A stretch of DNA of 6,608 nt, taken from positions 1 through 6,608 of the forward strand of contig WFUI01000150.1 of the NCBI GenBank assembly GCA_015485035.1, in the 5' to 3' direction. The position numbers and the translations under genes were made by a program. Positions 1 to 5,416 of this stretch are shown here, piece by piece. Source of the DNA: Mariprofundus sp. (GTDB lineage: Bacteria; Pseudomonadota; Zetaproteobacteria; Mariprofundales; Mariprofundaceae). Numbering within the stretch: the first letter of the stretch is position 1; the number at the start of each line of letters is the position of its first letter. The notes under the pieces were generated by a model that had not been told where the DNA came from, ran no database searches, and saw only the letters and a list, made by a program, of their open reading frames with translations.

Positions 1-120
1 CATCCAGAATCCATTTTCAACCGAGGTGGTAACGCCGAGTAGCGGGCACATGCCGAGCAATTGTGCGAAAATGGTATTGTTATGCCAGAAGCCATCGGCA
101 AAGATTTCTGATTTATTCAC
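1..120 (-). CDS. rsxE: RsxE/RnfE, membrane subunit of the Rnf electron transport complex (N-terminal 40 codons only)
   Basis: Integral membrane subunit that in the Rnf complex pairs with RsxA to hold an iron-sulfur cluster inside the membrane and help couple electron flow to ion transport. Only the first 40 residues are present; the frame runs open off the left edge of the window. The visible segment contains LLGMCPLLGVTT (residues 21-32), the family hallmark. Its Cys25 corresponds to Cys26 in the LGICPFLG motif of the paralogous RsxA encoded upstream. The chosen start is GTG at 120-118, because AGGAGG (134-129) lies 8 bases upstream and the first residues (NKSEIFADGFWHNNTIFAQ) align with E. 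coli RsxE as I recall it. The start overlaps the end of rsxG by 8 bases, so translation is probably coupled. Identity is secure; the rest of the gene cannot be judged. Confidence 0.93.
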   Translation of the reverse strand, partial: MNKSEIFADGFWHNNTIFAQLLGMCPLLGVTTSVENGFWM

Positions 121-751
121 CGTGATGCCCTCCTGTGGCGGGTGTACTCGCCTGTTTTTGCAGACGGGCAAGGATAGCCTGTTTATGACTGTTGAAAAAT
201 ACCAGGGCGGCTTTTACCGCTTTGACCACGGCGCGTGGCGAAATAGTGGCGCCGGTAAACTGATCGAAATCACCGCCATCCTTTTTTACTTTCCAATTTT
301 TACTGCTCAGGCTTTGATCCATAAAGCTGGCCAGCCAGCTGTCATTTTTGACAATGCCATCGCCCAGCCCAGGCGTCTCTTTATGATCGGTGACGCGAAT
401 GGCATAGATGCTTCCATCCGGTCTGACTCCGACCAGAATACGGATCGAACCGGAATAACCATCCGGCGCAACCACTTCCCAGGCCAGAGCAATGATAGAT
501 CCGGTTTTATCCTTAGCAGGATAGATGTCCAGCAAAGAGCCATCGGTATCCAGTACGATTTTATCAAGCTGCGGATCATTGCTGTGCTGTGGCAATACCT
601 GTTGCAGGGCCTTGTGCAACGCCGCTTTTTGTGCTGCAGCAATCGGCTCGCGAGTTATCATATCAGTCAGACCAAGCAGGATAGCAGCAATGGCAGCCAC
701 CACAAACAGGGCAATCACCATGCGAATCTGATCTTTATCCAGCAGCATCAC
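113..751 (-). CDS. rsxG: RsxG/RnfG, periplasmic FMN-carrying subunit of the Rnf complex
   Basis: Subunit with one N-terminal membrane anchor and a periplasmic FMN-binding domain that relays electrons within the Rnf complex. At 212 residues it has the family's usual length. A hydrophobic anchor spans about residues 11-29. HKETPGLG lies at 123-130, and the flavinylation motif FTGAT at 165-169, where Thr169 (codon ACT, 247-245) is the expected attachment site for FMN placed by the flavin transferase ApbE. ApbE itself is not encoded in this window. The start is either GTG at 751, overlapping the rsxD stop by 4 bases, or the adjacent ATG at 748, sharing one base with it. The two differ by one residue, and numbering here uses the GTG. 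A purine stretch (AGGGAA) lies upstream but is not ideally spaced, so coupling to rsxD translation is likely. The C-terminus overlaps rsxE by 8 bases. Confidence 0.95.
   Translation of the reverse strand: MMLLDKDQIRMVIALFVVAAIAAILLGLTDMITREPIAAAQKAALHKALQQVLPQHSNDPQLDKIVLDTDGSLLDIYPAKDKTGSIIALAWEVVAPDGYSGSIRILVGVRPDGSIYAIRVTDHKETPGLGDGIVKNDSWLASFMDQSLSSKNWKVKKDGGDFDQFTGATISPRAVVKAVKAALVFFNSHKQAILARLQKQASTPATGGHHGE
129..134 (-). promoter_or_regulatory. Ribosome binding site that fixes the rsxE GTG start
   Basis: AGGAGG is read on the minus strand inside the last codons of rsxG, with 8 bases between it and the GTG at 120-118. This is a near-perfect anti-16S match at optimal spacing and is the main reason for accepting a GTG start for rsxE. 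Confidence 0.8.
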
Positions 752-1851
752 TCTGATTTTTCCCTGGCTTCCTTTTTATGACCATAAACGCGTGGGCGGC
801 AGTAGTGATCAATCAGGGGAACGGCGCAATTCATCAGTAATACTGAGAACATCGCGCCTTCGGGATAGCCACCAAATGAGCGGATGCTCCAGGTGATGAT
901 GCCACAGCCGATACCGAACACGATCTGTCCGAGCGGCGTGACCGGCGATGAGACCGGGTCGGTAGCCATAAAAAAGGCGCACAGCATTAAACCGCCGGCA
1001 AACAGGTGAAACATGGGCGGCGTGAACTGCTCAGGTGAAACAGCACTGAAAATGGCTGCCAGAAGTGCTACCGTGGCCAGATAGGAAAACGGGATATGCC
1101 AGGTGATACTGTGACGTGCCAGCAGGAAGATACCACCAACCAGCAGCGCCAGCGCACTGGTTTCACCAATACTGCCGGCCTCAAACCCGAGGAAGGCATC
1201 CAGTACAGTATAGTGATAAGCGGCAAGTGCTTCGGAAACCGGCACACCGAGTGTCGCTTCTGTTTTTACATGCCCGAGAGGACTGGCCATCGAAATCGCA
1301 TCCAGCCCCTGTTGCATCACTATAGGCAAAGCATCGACACCGGCAAAAAACAGTGTCAGACATGTGGAAAAATCATACAGATTCAATCCTGATGTCGCTG
1401 ACCCCATATGAATCGACATCGGAACAAGCCATGTGGTCATATTCAGCGGGAACGAAATCAACAGAATGACCCGCGCTGACAGGGCTGGATTAAAGATATT
1501 ATAACCCAAACCGCCATAAATCTGTTTACCCAGAACAATAGCAAACACTGAACCCAGCACGGCCATCCACCACGGCGTAGCAGCCGGTAATGTAAGGGCC
1601 AGAAACAGCCCGGTCAGAGCAGCCGAATTATCCAGCAATGTCGTCAGTGACCGTTTCATCAACCTTAAGCAGACTGCTTCGGTAACCAGCGCCGTCAGCA
1701 TACAGGTTCCAATCAGCAGTACAGATAACCAGCCAAACAGATATACGCTGAACAGGGCCGCAGGCAACAGGGCAAGGATGACAGTAAACATCATCATACG
1801 AATCGAATCGCCGCCATGTGCATGAGGAGAACTAAGCATAATCAGAGGCAT
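748..1851 (-). CDS. rsxD: RsxD/RnfD, flavin-carrying membrane subunit of the Rnf complex
   Basis: Integral membrane subunit (NqrB/RnfD family) that normally carries a covalent FMN and probably forms part of the ion path. It has 367 residues, a typical length, with about ten hydrophobic segments. Family motifs include DNSAALTG (74-81), KQIYGGLGYNIFNPA (109-123), AFFMATDPV (292-300), SFGGYPEG (325-332) and a C-terminal RPRVYGHKK like that of E. coli RsxD. The expected FMN site, ISQATPLD in E. coli, reads ISMASPLG here (186-193). Residue 190 is therefore Ser (codon AGT, 1284-1282) instead of Thr; everything else looks intact. The ATG shares one base with the rsxC stop (TAATG), and GGGGAG at 1865-1860 sits 8 bases upstream, so the start is well supported. 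The product is certain; whether it is flavinylated is open. Confidence 0.95.
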   Translation of the reverse strand: MPLIMLSSPHAHGGDSIRMMMFTVILALLPAALFSVYLFGWLSVLLIGTCMLTALVTEAVCLRLMKRSLTTLLDNSAALTGLFLALTLPAATPWWMAVLGSVFAIVLGKQIYGGLGYNIFNPALSARVILLISFPLNMTTWLVPMSIHMGSATSGLNLYDFSTCLTLFFAGVDALPIVMQQGLDAISMASPLGHVKTEATLGVPVSEALAAYHYTVLDAFLGFEAGSIGETSALALLVGGIFLLARHSITWHIPFSYLATVALLAAIFSAVSPEQFTPPMFHLFAGGLMLCAFFMATDPVSSPVTPLGQIVFGIGCGIITWSIRSFGGYPEGAMFSVLLMNCAVPLIDHYCRPRVYGHKKEAREKSE

Positions 1852-3425
1852 TACTTTTTCTCCCCAGTCTTGTTTCCCGTATCAACATGTTGTGCATCTG
1901 CCGATGGTTTTGTGTCAGCAGAAACTGCATCCGCCTTGGGGGCATGTGTTTTTCGAACACGGGAGCGACGGGCAGCCCTCTCCGCCTTTTCTTGTTCAAT
2001 GCGGGCATCGCGTGACTCCGAACGTTGCCGTGATGCTTCAGCAAACGACTGTTCTCGCCGATCCACTGCAATCTGACCTTTGCCATAACGAAAATAATGT
2101 ACCAGCGGAATATTCGACGGACACACATAGGAACAGCAACCGCATTCTATACAATCAAACAATTGATAGTCTTCCGCCTTGTCGAATTGATCGGAACGGC
2201 ACTGATCGGCCAGCAGATTAGGTACCAGCGAAGCCGGACAAACTTCACTGCAATGGCCGCAGCGAATGCAGGGTTGCTCCACCGTGTGCGCTGCCGCCAT
2301 CGCTCTGGTACTCAGTGCCAGCAAGCCATTGGTCGATTTGACCACCGGAACATCCGGTGCCTTCAAGCGTTCACCCATCATCGGGCCGCCATGCACTATT
2401 TGCAGGCCATCAAAATCTTCCAGGCCCTGCCGCAAAAATAACTGTCGAGCAGGCGTACCCAACCGCACAAGTAAATTGGCCGGATTGGGCAAGGCATCGC
2501 CACTTACTGTTACCACGCGTTCGATCAGCGGTTTGCCCAGTGCAATCGCATCGAACAGAGCTTTCGTTGTACCCACGTTCTGACAGATCACACCAATATG
2601 CATGGGCAGCTTGCCTGCCGGAACCTCGTGCCCGGTCAGGGAATAGATCAGTTGTTTTTCGCTGCCTTGCGGATAACGGGTAGCCAGTTCAATCACCCGG
2701 ACATTATTCAGATCATCCATTTTCGCTAAAGCATCATGCATGGCAGCAACAGCTTCCGGCTTGTTATCCTCAATAGCAATCAGTCCGGTTGTTGCTCCGA
2801 CCATATGTTGGATCATGCGCATGCCAGTCAAAACATCTTCAGCGTATTCTGCCATCAGACGGTGATCACTGGTCAGATAGGGTTCGCATTCGATGCCGTT
2901 GAGAATCACTGTCTCAATCGGAAACCGTTGATCCCGCACCAGCTTGATAAAGGTAGGGAATACCGCACCGCCCAGGCCGGCCAGGCCGCACATGCGAGCC
3001 CGCTCGCGTAATATGGCCGGATCGGTATTCAACCAGTCCGTGATCGGTGCCAGAGTTTCGTCAACGGCATCATCACCATCGGTCTCAATAAAAATCGATG
3101 GCATCCCCATGCCGGACGGGTGAGCAATGGGATGCTCCTCGATCTTGACCACACGCCCTGATGTAGGTGCGTGCACCGGCACGGATACATATCCCTCTGA
3201 TTTAGCGATTTTCTGGCCTCGCAGCACACGATCCCCAACCTGAACCAGCGCTGAACAGGGAGAACCGATATGCTGTTTCATCGGCAGAATATGCACTGGT
3301 GCCAGATCGCAGATTTCAATGGCTGATGCCCCGCTCAACTTGTGCTGATCGGGGTGCACACCACCGGGAAAACTGTGTGCCATCATACCGAGCCGCTGGG
3401 CAATATTTCTAAACGTGGCCGGCAT
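1851..3425 (-). CDS. rsxC: RsxC/RnfC, NADH-interacting flavin and Fe-S subunit of the Rnf complex
   Basis: Peripheral subunit thought to exchange electrons with NAD(H) through FMN and pass them on through two [4Fe-4S] clusters. It is 524 residues from the ATG at 3425, chosen because AAGGAG (3439-3434) lies 8 bases upstream and MPATF leads directly into the conserved [11 protein letters not shown] (19-29). The open frame extends 23 codons further upstream, but that part lies inside rsxB. Domains in order: barrel-sandwich-like N-terminus with PVHAPTSG (83-90); nucleotide and flavin binding region with [15 protein letters not shown] (147-161) and [14 protein letters not shown] (176-189); then ferredoxin-type clusters C386/C389/C392/C396 and C425/C428/C431/C435. 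An additional Cys430 makes the second motif CGCC. The last 75 or so residues form a hydrophilic tail, with an Arg/Glu-rich likely helical part (454-491) followed by an Ala/Lys/Asp part. It is much shorter than the repetitive C-terminus of E. coli RsxC (about 740 residues). Confidence 0.95.
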   Translation of the reverse strand: MPATFRNIAQRLGMMAHSFPGGVHPDQHKLSGASAIEICDLAPVHILPMKQHIGSPCSALVQVGDRVLRGQKIAKSEGYVSVPVHAPTSGRVVKIEEHPIAHPSGMGMPSIFIETDGDDAVDETLAPITDWLNTDPAILRERARMCGLAGLGGAVFPTFIKLVRDQRFPIETVILNGIECEPYLTSDHRLMAEYAEDVLTGMRMIQHMVGATTGLIAIEDNKPEAVAAMHDALAKMDDLNNVRVIELATRYPQGSEKQLIYSLTGHEVPAGKLPMHIGVICQNVGTTKALFDAIALGKPLIERVVTVSGDALPNPANLLVRLGTPARQLFLRQGLEDFDGLQIVHGGPMMGERLKAPDVPVVKSTNGLLALSTRAMAAAHTVEQPCIRCGHCSEVCPASLVPNLLADQCRSDQFDKAEDYQLFDCIECGCCSYVCPSNIPLVHYFRYGKGQIAVDRREQSFAEASRQRSESRDARIEQEKAERAARRSRVRKTHAPKADAVSADTKPSADAQHVDTGNKTGEKK

Positions 3426-3993
3426 GTTGATCTCTCCTTTCATGAGCAAGTTGTGAACGCTTGGTATCAGGCAACGGCCACGACCAGTGCTCAAGCAATT
3501 CCGGTTTCGTCACCATATCGATGCAATCCACCGGACAGGGCTCCACACACAGCTCACAACCGGTACAATGATCGGTAATCACCGTGTGATATTGTTTGGG
3601 GGCACCGACAATGGCATCGACCGGGCATGCCTTGATGCATAAAGTACAACCAATGCACTCATCCTCGCGGATAAAGGCCAATCGGGGAGCTGCAGCCTCT
3701 TCTTCCACTGCTTTCGGTTCCACACCCATCAAATCAGCGATTTGCAACATAGTCCGCTCACCGCCGGGCACACAGTGGTTCACTTCCGCCTCGCCAGTGG
3801 CCACCGCTGTCGCATAGGGTTTGCAACCGGGATATCCGCACTGACCACACTGGGTTTGCGGCAACAAGGCATCAATTTTGTCCACCATCGGATCGCCTTC
3901 AATGTGAAAGGCACGCTGGGCAATTGCCAGTATCAAACCGGCAACAAGCGCAAATGCGCCCAGGCTGGCCAGAGCATACAATAATCCGGTCAT
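3409..3993 (-). CDS. rsxB: RsxB/RnfB, multi-cluster ferredoxin-like subunit of the Rnf complex
   Basis: Membrane-anchored iron-sulfur protein regarded as the entry or exit point for ferredoxin electrons in the Rnf complex. Of its 194 residues, the first 26 or so form a hydrophobic anchor. There follows a Fe-S domain with C49, C52, C57 and C74 ([14 protein letters not shown], then CVPGG). Two classical ferredoxin motifs come next: C113/C116/C119/C123 ([12 protein letters not shown]) and C143/C146/C149/C153 ([12 protein letters not shown]). All cluster ligands are present and the length matches E. coli RsxB (about 192). The ATG lies 3 bases after the rsxA stop (TGATTCATG) with no clear Shine-Dalgarno, suggesting re-initiation by ribosomes finishing rsxA. 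The 3' end overlaps rsxC by 17 bases, so the last residues ([10 protein letters not shown]) double as the rsxC ribosome binding site and start. Confidence 0.96.
   Translation of the reverse strand: MTGLLYALASLGAFALVAGLILAIAQRAFHIEGDPMVDKIDALLPQTQCGQCGYPGCKPYATAVATGEAEVNHCVPGGERTMLQIADLMGVEPKAVEEEAAAPRLAFIREDECIGCTLCIKACPVDAIVGAPKQYHTVITDHCTGCELCVEPCPVDCIDMVTKPELLEHWSWPLPDTKRSQLAHERRDQHAGHV
3434..3439 (-). promoter_or_regulatory. Ribosome binding site that fixes the rsxC ATG start
   Basis: AAGGAG on the minus strand, embedded in the coding end of rsxB and 8 bases before the ATG at 3425-3423. It favours this start over the in-frame ATG at 3494. Confidence 0.8.
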
Positions 3994-3996
3994 GAA

Positions 3997-4578
3997 TCAG
4001 ACTTTAACCAGACCGGAGAAGCCCATAAAGGCCAGGCTCATCATGCCAGCCGTAATCAATGCCAGCGGAGAGCCCTTGAAAGCTGCCGGCACAGGTGAAA
4101 CCTCGATGCGCTCACGCAAACCGGCGAACAGAATCAAGACCAGCGCAAAACCAATTGCAGCCCCCCCGCCGTACAGAGCAGATGTCAGAAAGGTCTGTTC
4201 CTGCTGTACATTCAGGATAGCCACACCCAGCACGGCGCAATTGGTGGTAATCAGCGGCAAAAAGATGCCCAGGCCCTGATATAGCACCGGACTGGTTTTG
4301 TGAATCATCATCTCGATGAACTGCACCAGAGAGGCAATGATCAGGATAAAGAAAATGGTTTGCAGGTATAGCAAGTTCAATGGAATCAACACATATTGCT
4401 GTACCAGCCATGATGCTGTTGAAGCCAGCGTCATCACAAACATGACGGCAAAAGACATGCCTATCGCAGTTTCCACTTTAGAGGATGTGCCTAAAAACGG
4501 GCAGATCCCGAGAAACTTGGTCAATACAAAATTATTAACCAATACGGCAGACAGTAAAATCAGGGCAAATTCAGTCAT
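3997..4578 (-). CDS. rsxA: RsxA/RnfA, membrane subunit of the Rnf electron transport complex
   Basis: Integral membrane subunit that together with RsxE forms the pseudo-symmetric core of the Rnf complex and holds an Fe-S cluster between conserved half-membrane helices. It has 193 residues, the normal length, and six hydrophobic segments at roughly 4-24, 37-57, 70-90, 102-122, 134-154 and 171-191. The diagnostic motifs are [16 protein letters not shown] (15-30, Cys26) and [17 protein letters not shown] (107-123, Cys114), both intact. The start MTEF matches the family N-terminus, so the ATG at 4578 is convincing, yet no Shine-Dalgarno precedes it. It is the first gene of the rsx operon, 158 bases downstream of aroK on the same strand. 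Confidence 0.97.
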   Translation of the reverse strand: MTEFALILLSAVLVNNFVLTKFLGICPFLGTSSKVETAIGMSFAVMFVMTLASTASWLVQQYVLIPLNLLYLQTIFFILIIASLVQFIEMMIHKTSPVLYQGLGIFLPLITTNCAVLGVAILNVQQEQTFLTSALYGGGAAIGFALVLILFAGLRERIEVSPVPAAFKGSPLALITAGMMSLAFMGFSGLVKV

Positions 4579-4586
4579 GGCGACGG

Positions 4587-4615
4587 AGTATAGGGCGATG
4601 CGCTATCTGCGTACA
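4587..4615 (-). promoter_or_regulatory. Possible rsx promoter very close to the rsxA start
   Basis: On the minus strand a good -10-like hexamer, TATACT (4592-4587), follows a weak -35 candidate, TGTACG (4615-4610), with a 17-base spacer. Transcription would begin about 7 bases after the -10, within one to three bases of the rsxA ATG, giving an almost leaderless message. That would fit the lack of a ribosome binding site. The -35 is poor, so this is a suggestion only; transcription could also start farther upstream or read in from aroK. Confidence 0.3.
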
Positions 4616-4622
4616 CCGCAGA
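4606..4622. repeat. Inverted repeat overlapping the candidate rsx -35 box
   Basis: TCTGCG and CGCAGA form perfect 6-base arms around a 5-base centre (TACAC). The element covers the putative -35 hexamer at 4610-4615, the place where a repressor or activator site would be expected. It does not resemble the SoxR box I know. A chance palindrome of this size is also possible. Confidence 0.35.
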
Positions 4623-4659
4623 AAAACCGTACTTTTTATATCCCCGGCCAGGTGTTCAA

Positions 4660-4713
4660 TGTCCGGGCTTCGTCCGGGTACGCAGAGCTGAGCACGGAAG
4701 ATATGCCCGGACA
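4660..4713. repeat. Repeat cluster in the aroK-rsxA gap: GTCCGGG twice direct, once inverted
   Basis: GTCCGGG occurs at 4661-4667 and 4672-4678 in direct orientation, starting 11 bases apart (about one helical turn), and as the reverse complement at 4706-4712. The outer pair extends to a perfect 9-base inverted repeat, TGTCCGGGC (4660-4668) with GCCCGGACA (4705-4713). In RNA read toward rsxA the right-hand arm could pair with either of the two left-hand copies. No run of U follows, so it is not a typical intrinsic terminator of aroK. It may be an operator array or an mRNA leader structure. Confidence 0.45.
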
Positions 4714-4736
4714 GCCTTGCGCGACAACAGATCATA

Positions 4737-5279
4737 TCACTGCTTCCGAAAAACAGATATAAAATCAAGGATCGTTTGTAATGCCTCGGTTTTTTTCATA
4801 TCTCCGCGTGGCAGGATAAAATCAGCACACTGTTCATAAAGCGGATATCGTATAGCAGCCAGTTCCTGCAGTTTTTCCAGTGCATCCCCAGCCGCAATCA
4901 ACGGCCGGTTACTGTCGCCGGCAATGCGCCCGGCTAAAAATTCGGGGCTTGCTTTCAACCATATCACCGGCGGATGCTGTTTAAGGATATGCCTGTTTGT
5001 TTCAGACATCACCACCCCGCCACCGGTGGCAATCACTGCATGGCTGCCGACAACCTGACGCAAGGCCTCGGTTTCCATCCGGCGAAATACTGCCTCACCA
5101 TCCTGCTCAAAAATCTGCGGAATCGAGCGCCCTGCCTGTTCAACAATATAATCATCCAGATCAATCAACGGCAGTTTCAGACTAACGGCCAGTCGTCTGC
5201 CGATACTGCTCTTTCCCGATCCCATCAGGCCGACAAGAATCGGGCTGACCGGCTGATTGTCTATTATCTGATCATCCAT
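4737..5279 (-). CDS. aroK: Shikimate kinase (AroK/AroL type)
   Basis: Cytoplasmic enzyme that phosphorylates shikimate at the 3-hydroxyl using ATP, the fifth step of the chorismate pathway to aromatic amino acids and folate. From the chosen start it is 180 residues, close to the usual 170-175. Visible features: P-loop GLMGSGKS (17-24); shikimate-binding DLDDYI (40-45); EAVFRRMETEAL (62-73) with the substrate arginine; the Walker-B-like glycine motif ATGGGVV (84-90); lid arginine in NRPL (124-127); and adenine-side RYPLYEQCADF (144-154). The open frame extends upstream to an ATG at 5345, but the extra residues are not family-like. The ATG at 5279 follows GGGGAG (5289-5284) with a short 4-base spacer; the ATG at 5291 (four residues longer) is the alternative. 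It is divergent from pilU. The usual partner aroB is not on its downstream side, where rsxA lies instead. Confidence 0.95.
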   Translation of the reverse strand: MDDQIIDNQPVSPILVGLMGSGKSSIGRRLAVSLKLPLIDLDDYIVEQAGRSIPQIFEQDGEAVFRRMETEALRQVVGSHAVIATGGGVVMSETNRHILKQHPPVIWLKASPEFLAGRIAGDSNRPLIAAGDALEKLQELAAIRYPLYEQCADFILPRGDMKKTEALQTILDFISVFRKQ

Positions 5280-5283
5280 TATG

Positions 5284-5289
5284 CTCCCC
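5284..5289 (-). promoter_or_regulatory. Ribosome binding site for the aroK start
   Basis: GGGGAG on the minus strand lies 4 bases from the ATG at 5279-5277. The spacing is short but better than anything before the alternative in-frame ATGs at 5291 and 5345, so it supports the shorter protein. Confidence 0.5.
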
Positions 5290-5325
5290 ATACGACCAAC
5301 GACAGTGACAGGAAACTGCAAACTG

Positions 5326-5354
5326 ACTACTGGAATTGCAAGCATAACTACTGG
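5326..5354. repeat. Direct repeat ACTACTGG with 21-base period between aroK and pilU
   Basis: ACTACTGG occurs at 5326-5333 and again at 5347-5354, exactly 21 bases apart, or two helical turns. Just to the left is a short tandem AAACTG at 5313-5318 and 5320-5325. The second ACTACTGG runs into the palindrome CTGGCCAG (5351-5358). The region separates two divergent genes, so a regulator site is plausible. I could not find a convincing -35/-10 pair for either gene here. Confidence 0.3.
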
Positions 5355-5374
5355 CCAGGCAATATCCCGAAACA

Positions 5375-5402
5375 GGTTTTTCTCTCACTTTCCGGAAAAA
5401 CC
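5375..5402 (+). other. Potential hairpin just upstream of the pilU ribosome binding site
   Basis: GGTTTTTC (5375-5382) and GAAAAACC (5395-5402) are perfect 8-base complements around a 12-base loop. If transcription starts upstream of 5375, the leader RNA could fold into an A/U-rich stem ending two bases before AGGAGT (5405-5410). That could modulate ribosome access to pilU. Stability would be modest and no covariation can be assessed from one sequence. Confidence 0.35.
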
Positions 5403-5404
5403 AC

Positions 5405-5410
5405 AGGAGT
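5405..5410 (+). promoter_or_regulatory. Ribosome binding site for pilU
   Basis: AGGAGT, with 7 bases between its AGGAG core and the ATG at 5417. It confirms the pilU start. Confidence 0.75.
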
Positions 5411-5416
5411 AAACTC

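Noticed and set aside
26..781. Long open frame of 251 codons on the plus strand opposite rsxG
   Set aside because: It runs antisense to a clear rsxG, has no family resemblance, no ribosome binding site, and a composition typical of a reverse-strand shadow.
3426..3494. A longer RsxC beginning at the in-frame ATG at 3494
   Set aside because: The extra 23 residues lie inside rsxB and do not resemble RsxC; the ATG at 3425 has a strong ribosome binding site and the conserved N-terminus.
4635..4654. TATAAA box with TTGAAC upstream on the minus strand as an rsx promoter
   Set aside because: The spacer between the two hexamers is only 13 bases, too short for a sigma-70 promoter.
4660..4713. Intrinsic terminator for aroK at the 9-base inverted repeat
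   Set aside because: The loop is 36 bases long and no U-run follows the stem in the minus-strand transcript.
4316..4762. Open frame of 148 codons on the plus strand covering the start of rsxA and the aroK-rsxA gap
   Set aside because: It is antisense to rsxA for much of its length, lacks a ribosome binding site and resembles no protein I know.
1..5279. Na+-translocating NADH:quinone reductase (Nqr) operon instead of Rnf
   Set aside because: The presence of RsxB and RsxC with ferredoxin-type clusters, the gene order A-B-C-D-G-E and the absence of NqrF/NqrA features identify Rnf/Rsx.
5280..5345. A longer AroK beginning at ATG 5345
   Set aside because: The extra residues are not part of the shikimate kinase fold and there is no ribosome binding site before this ATG.
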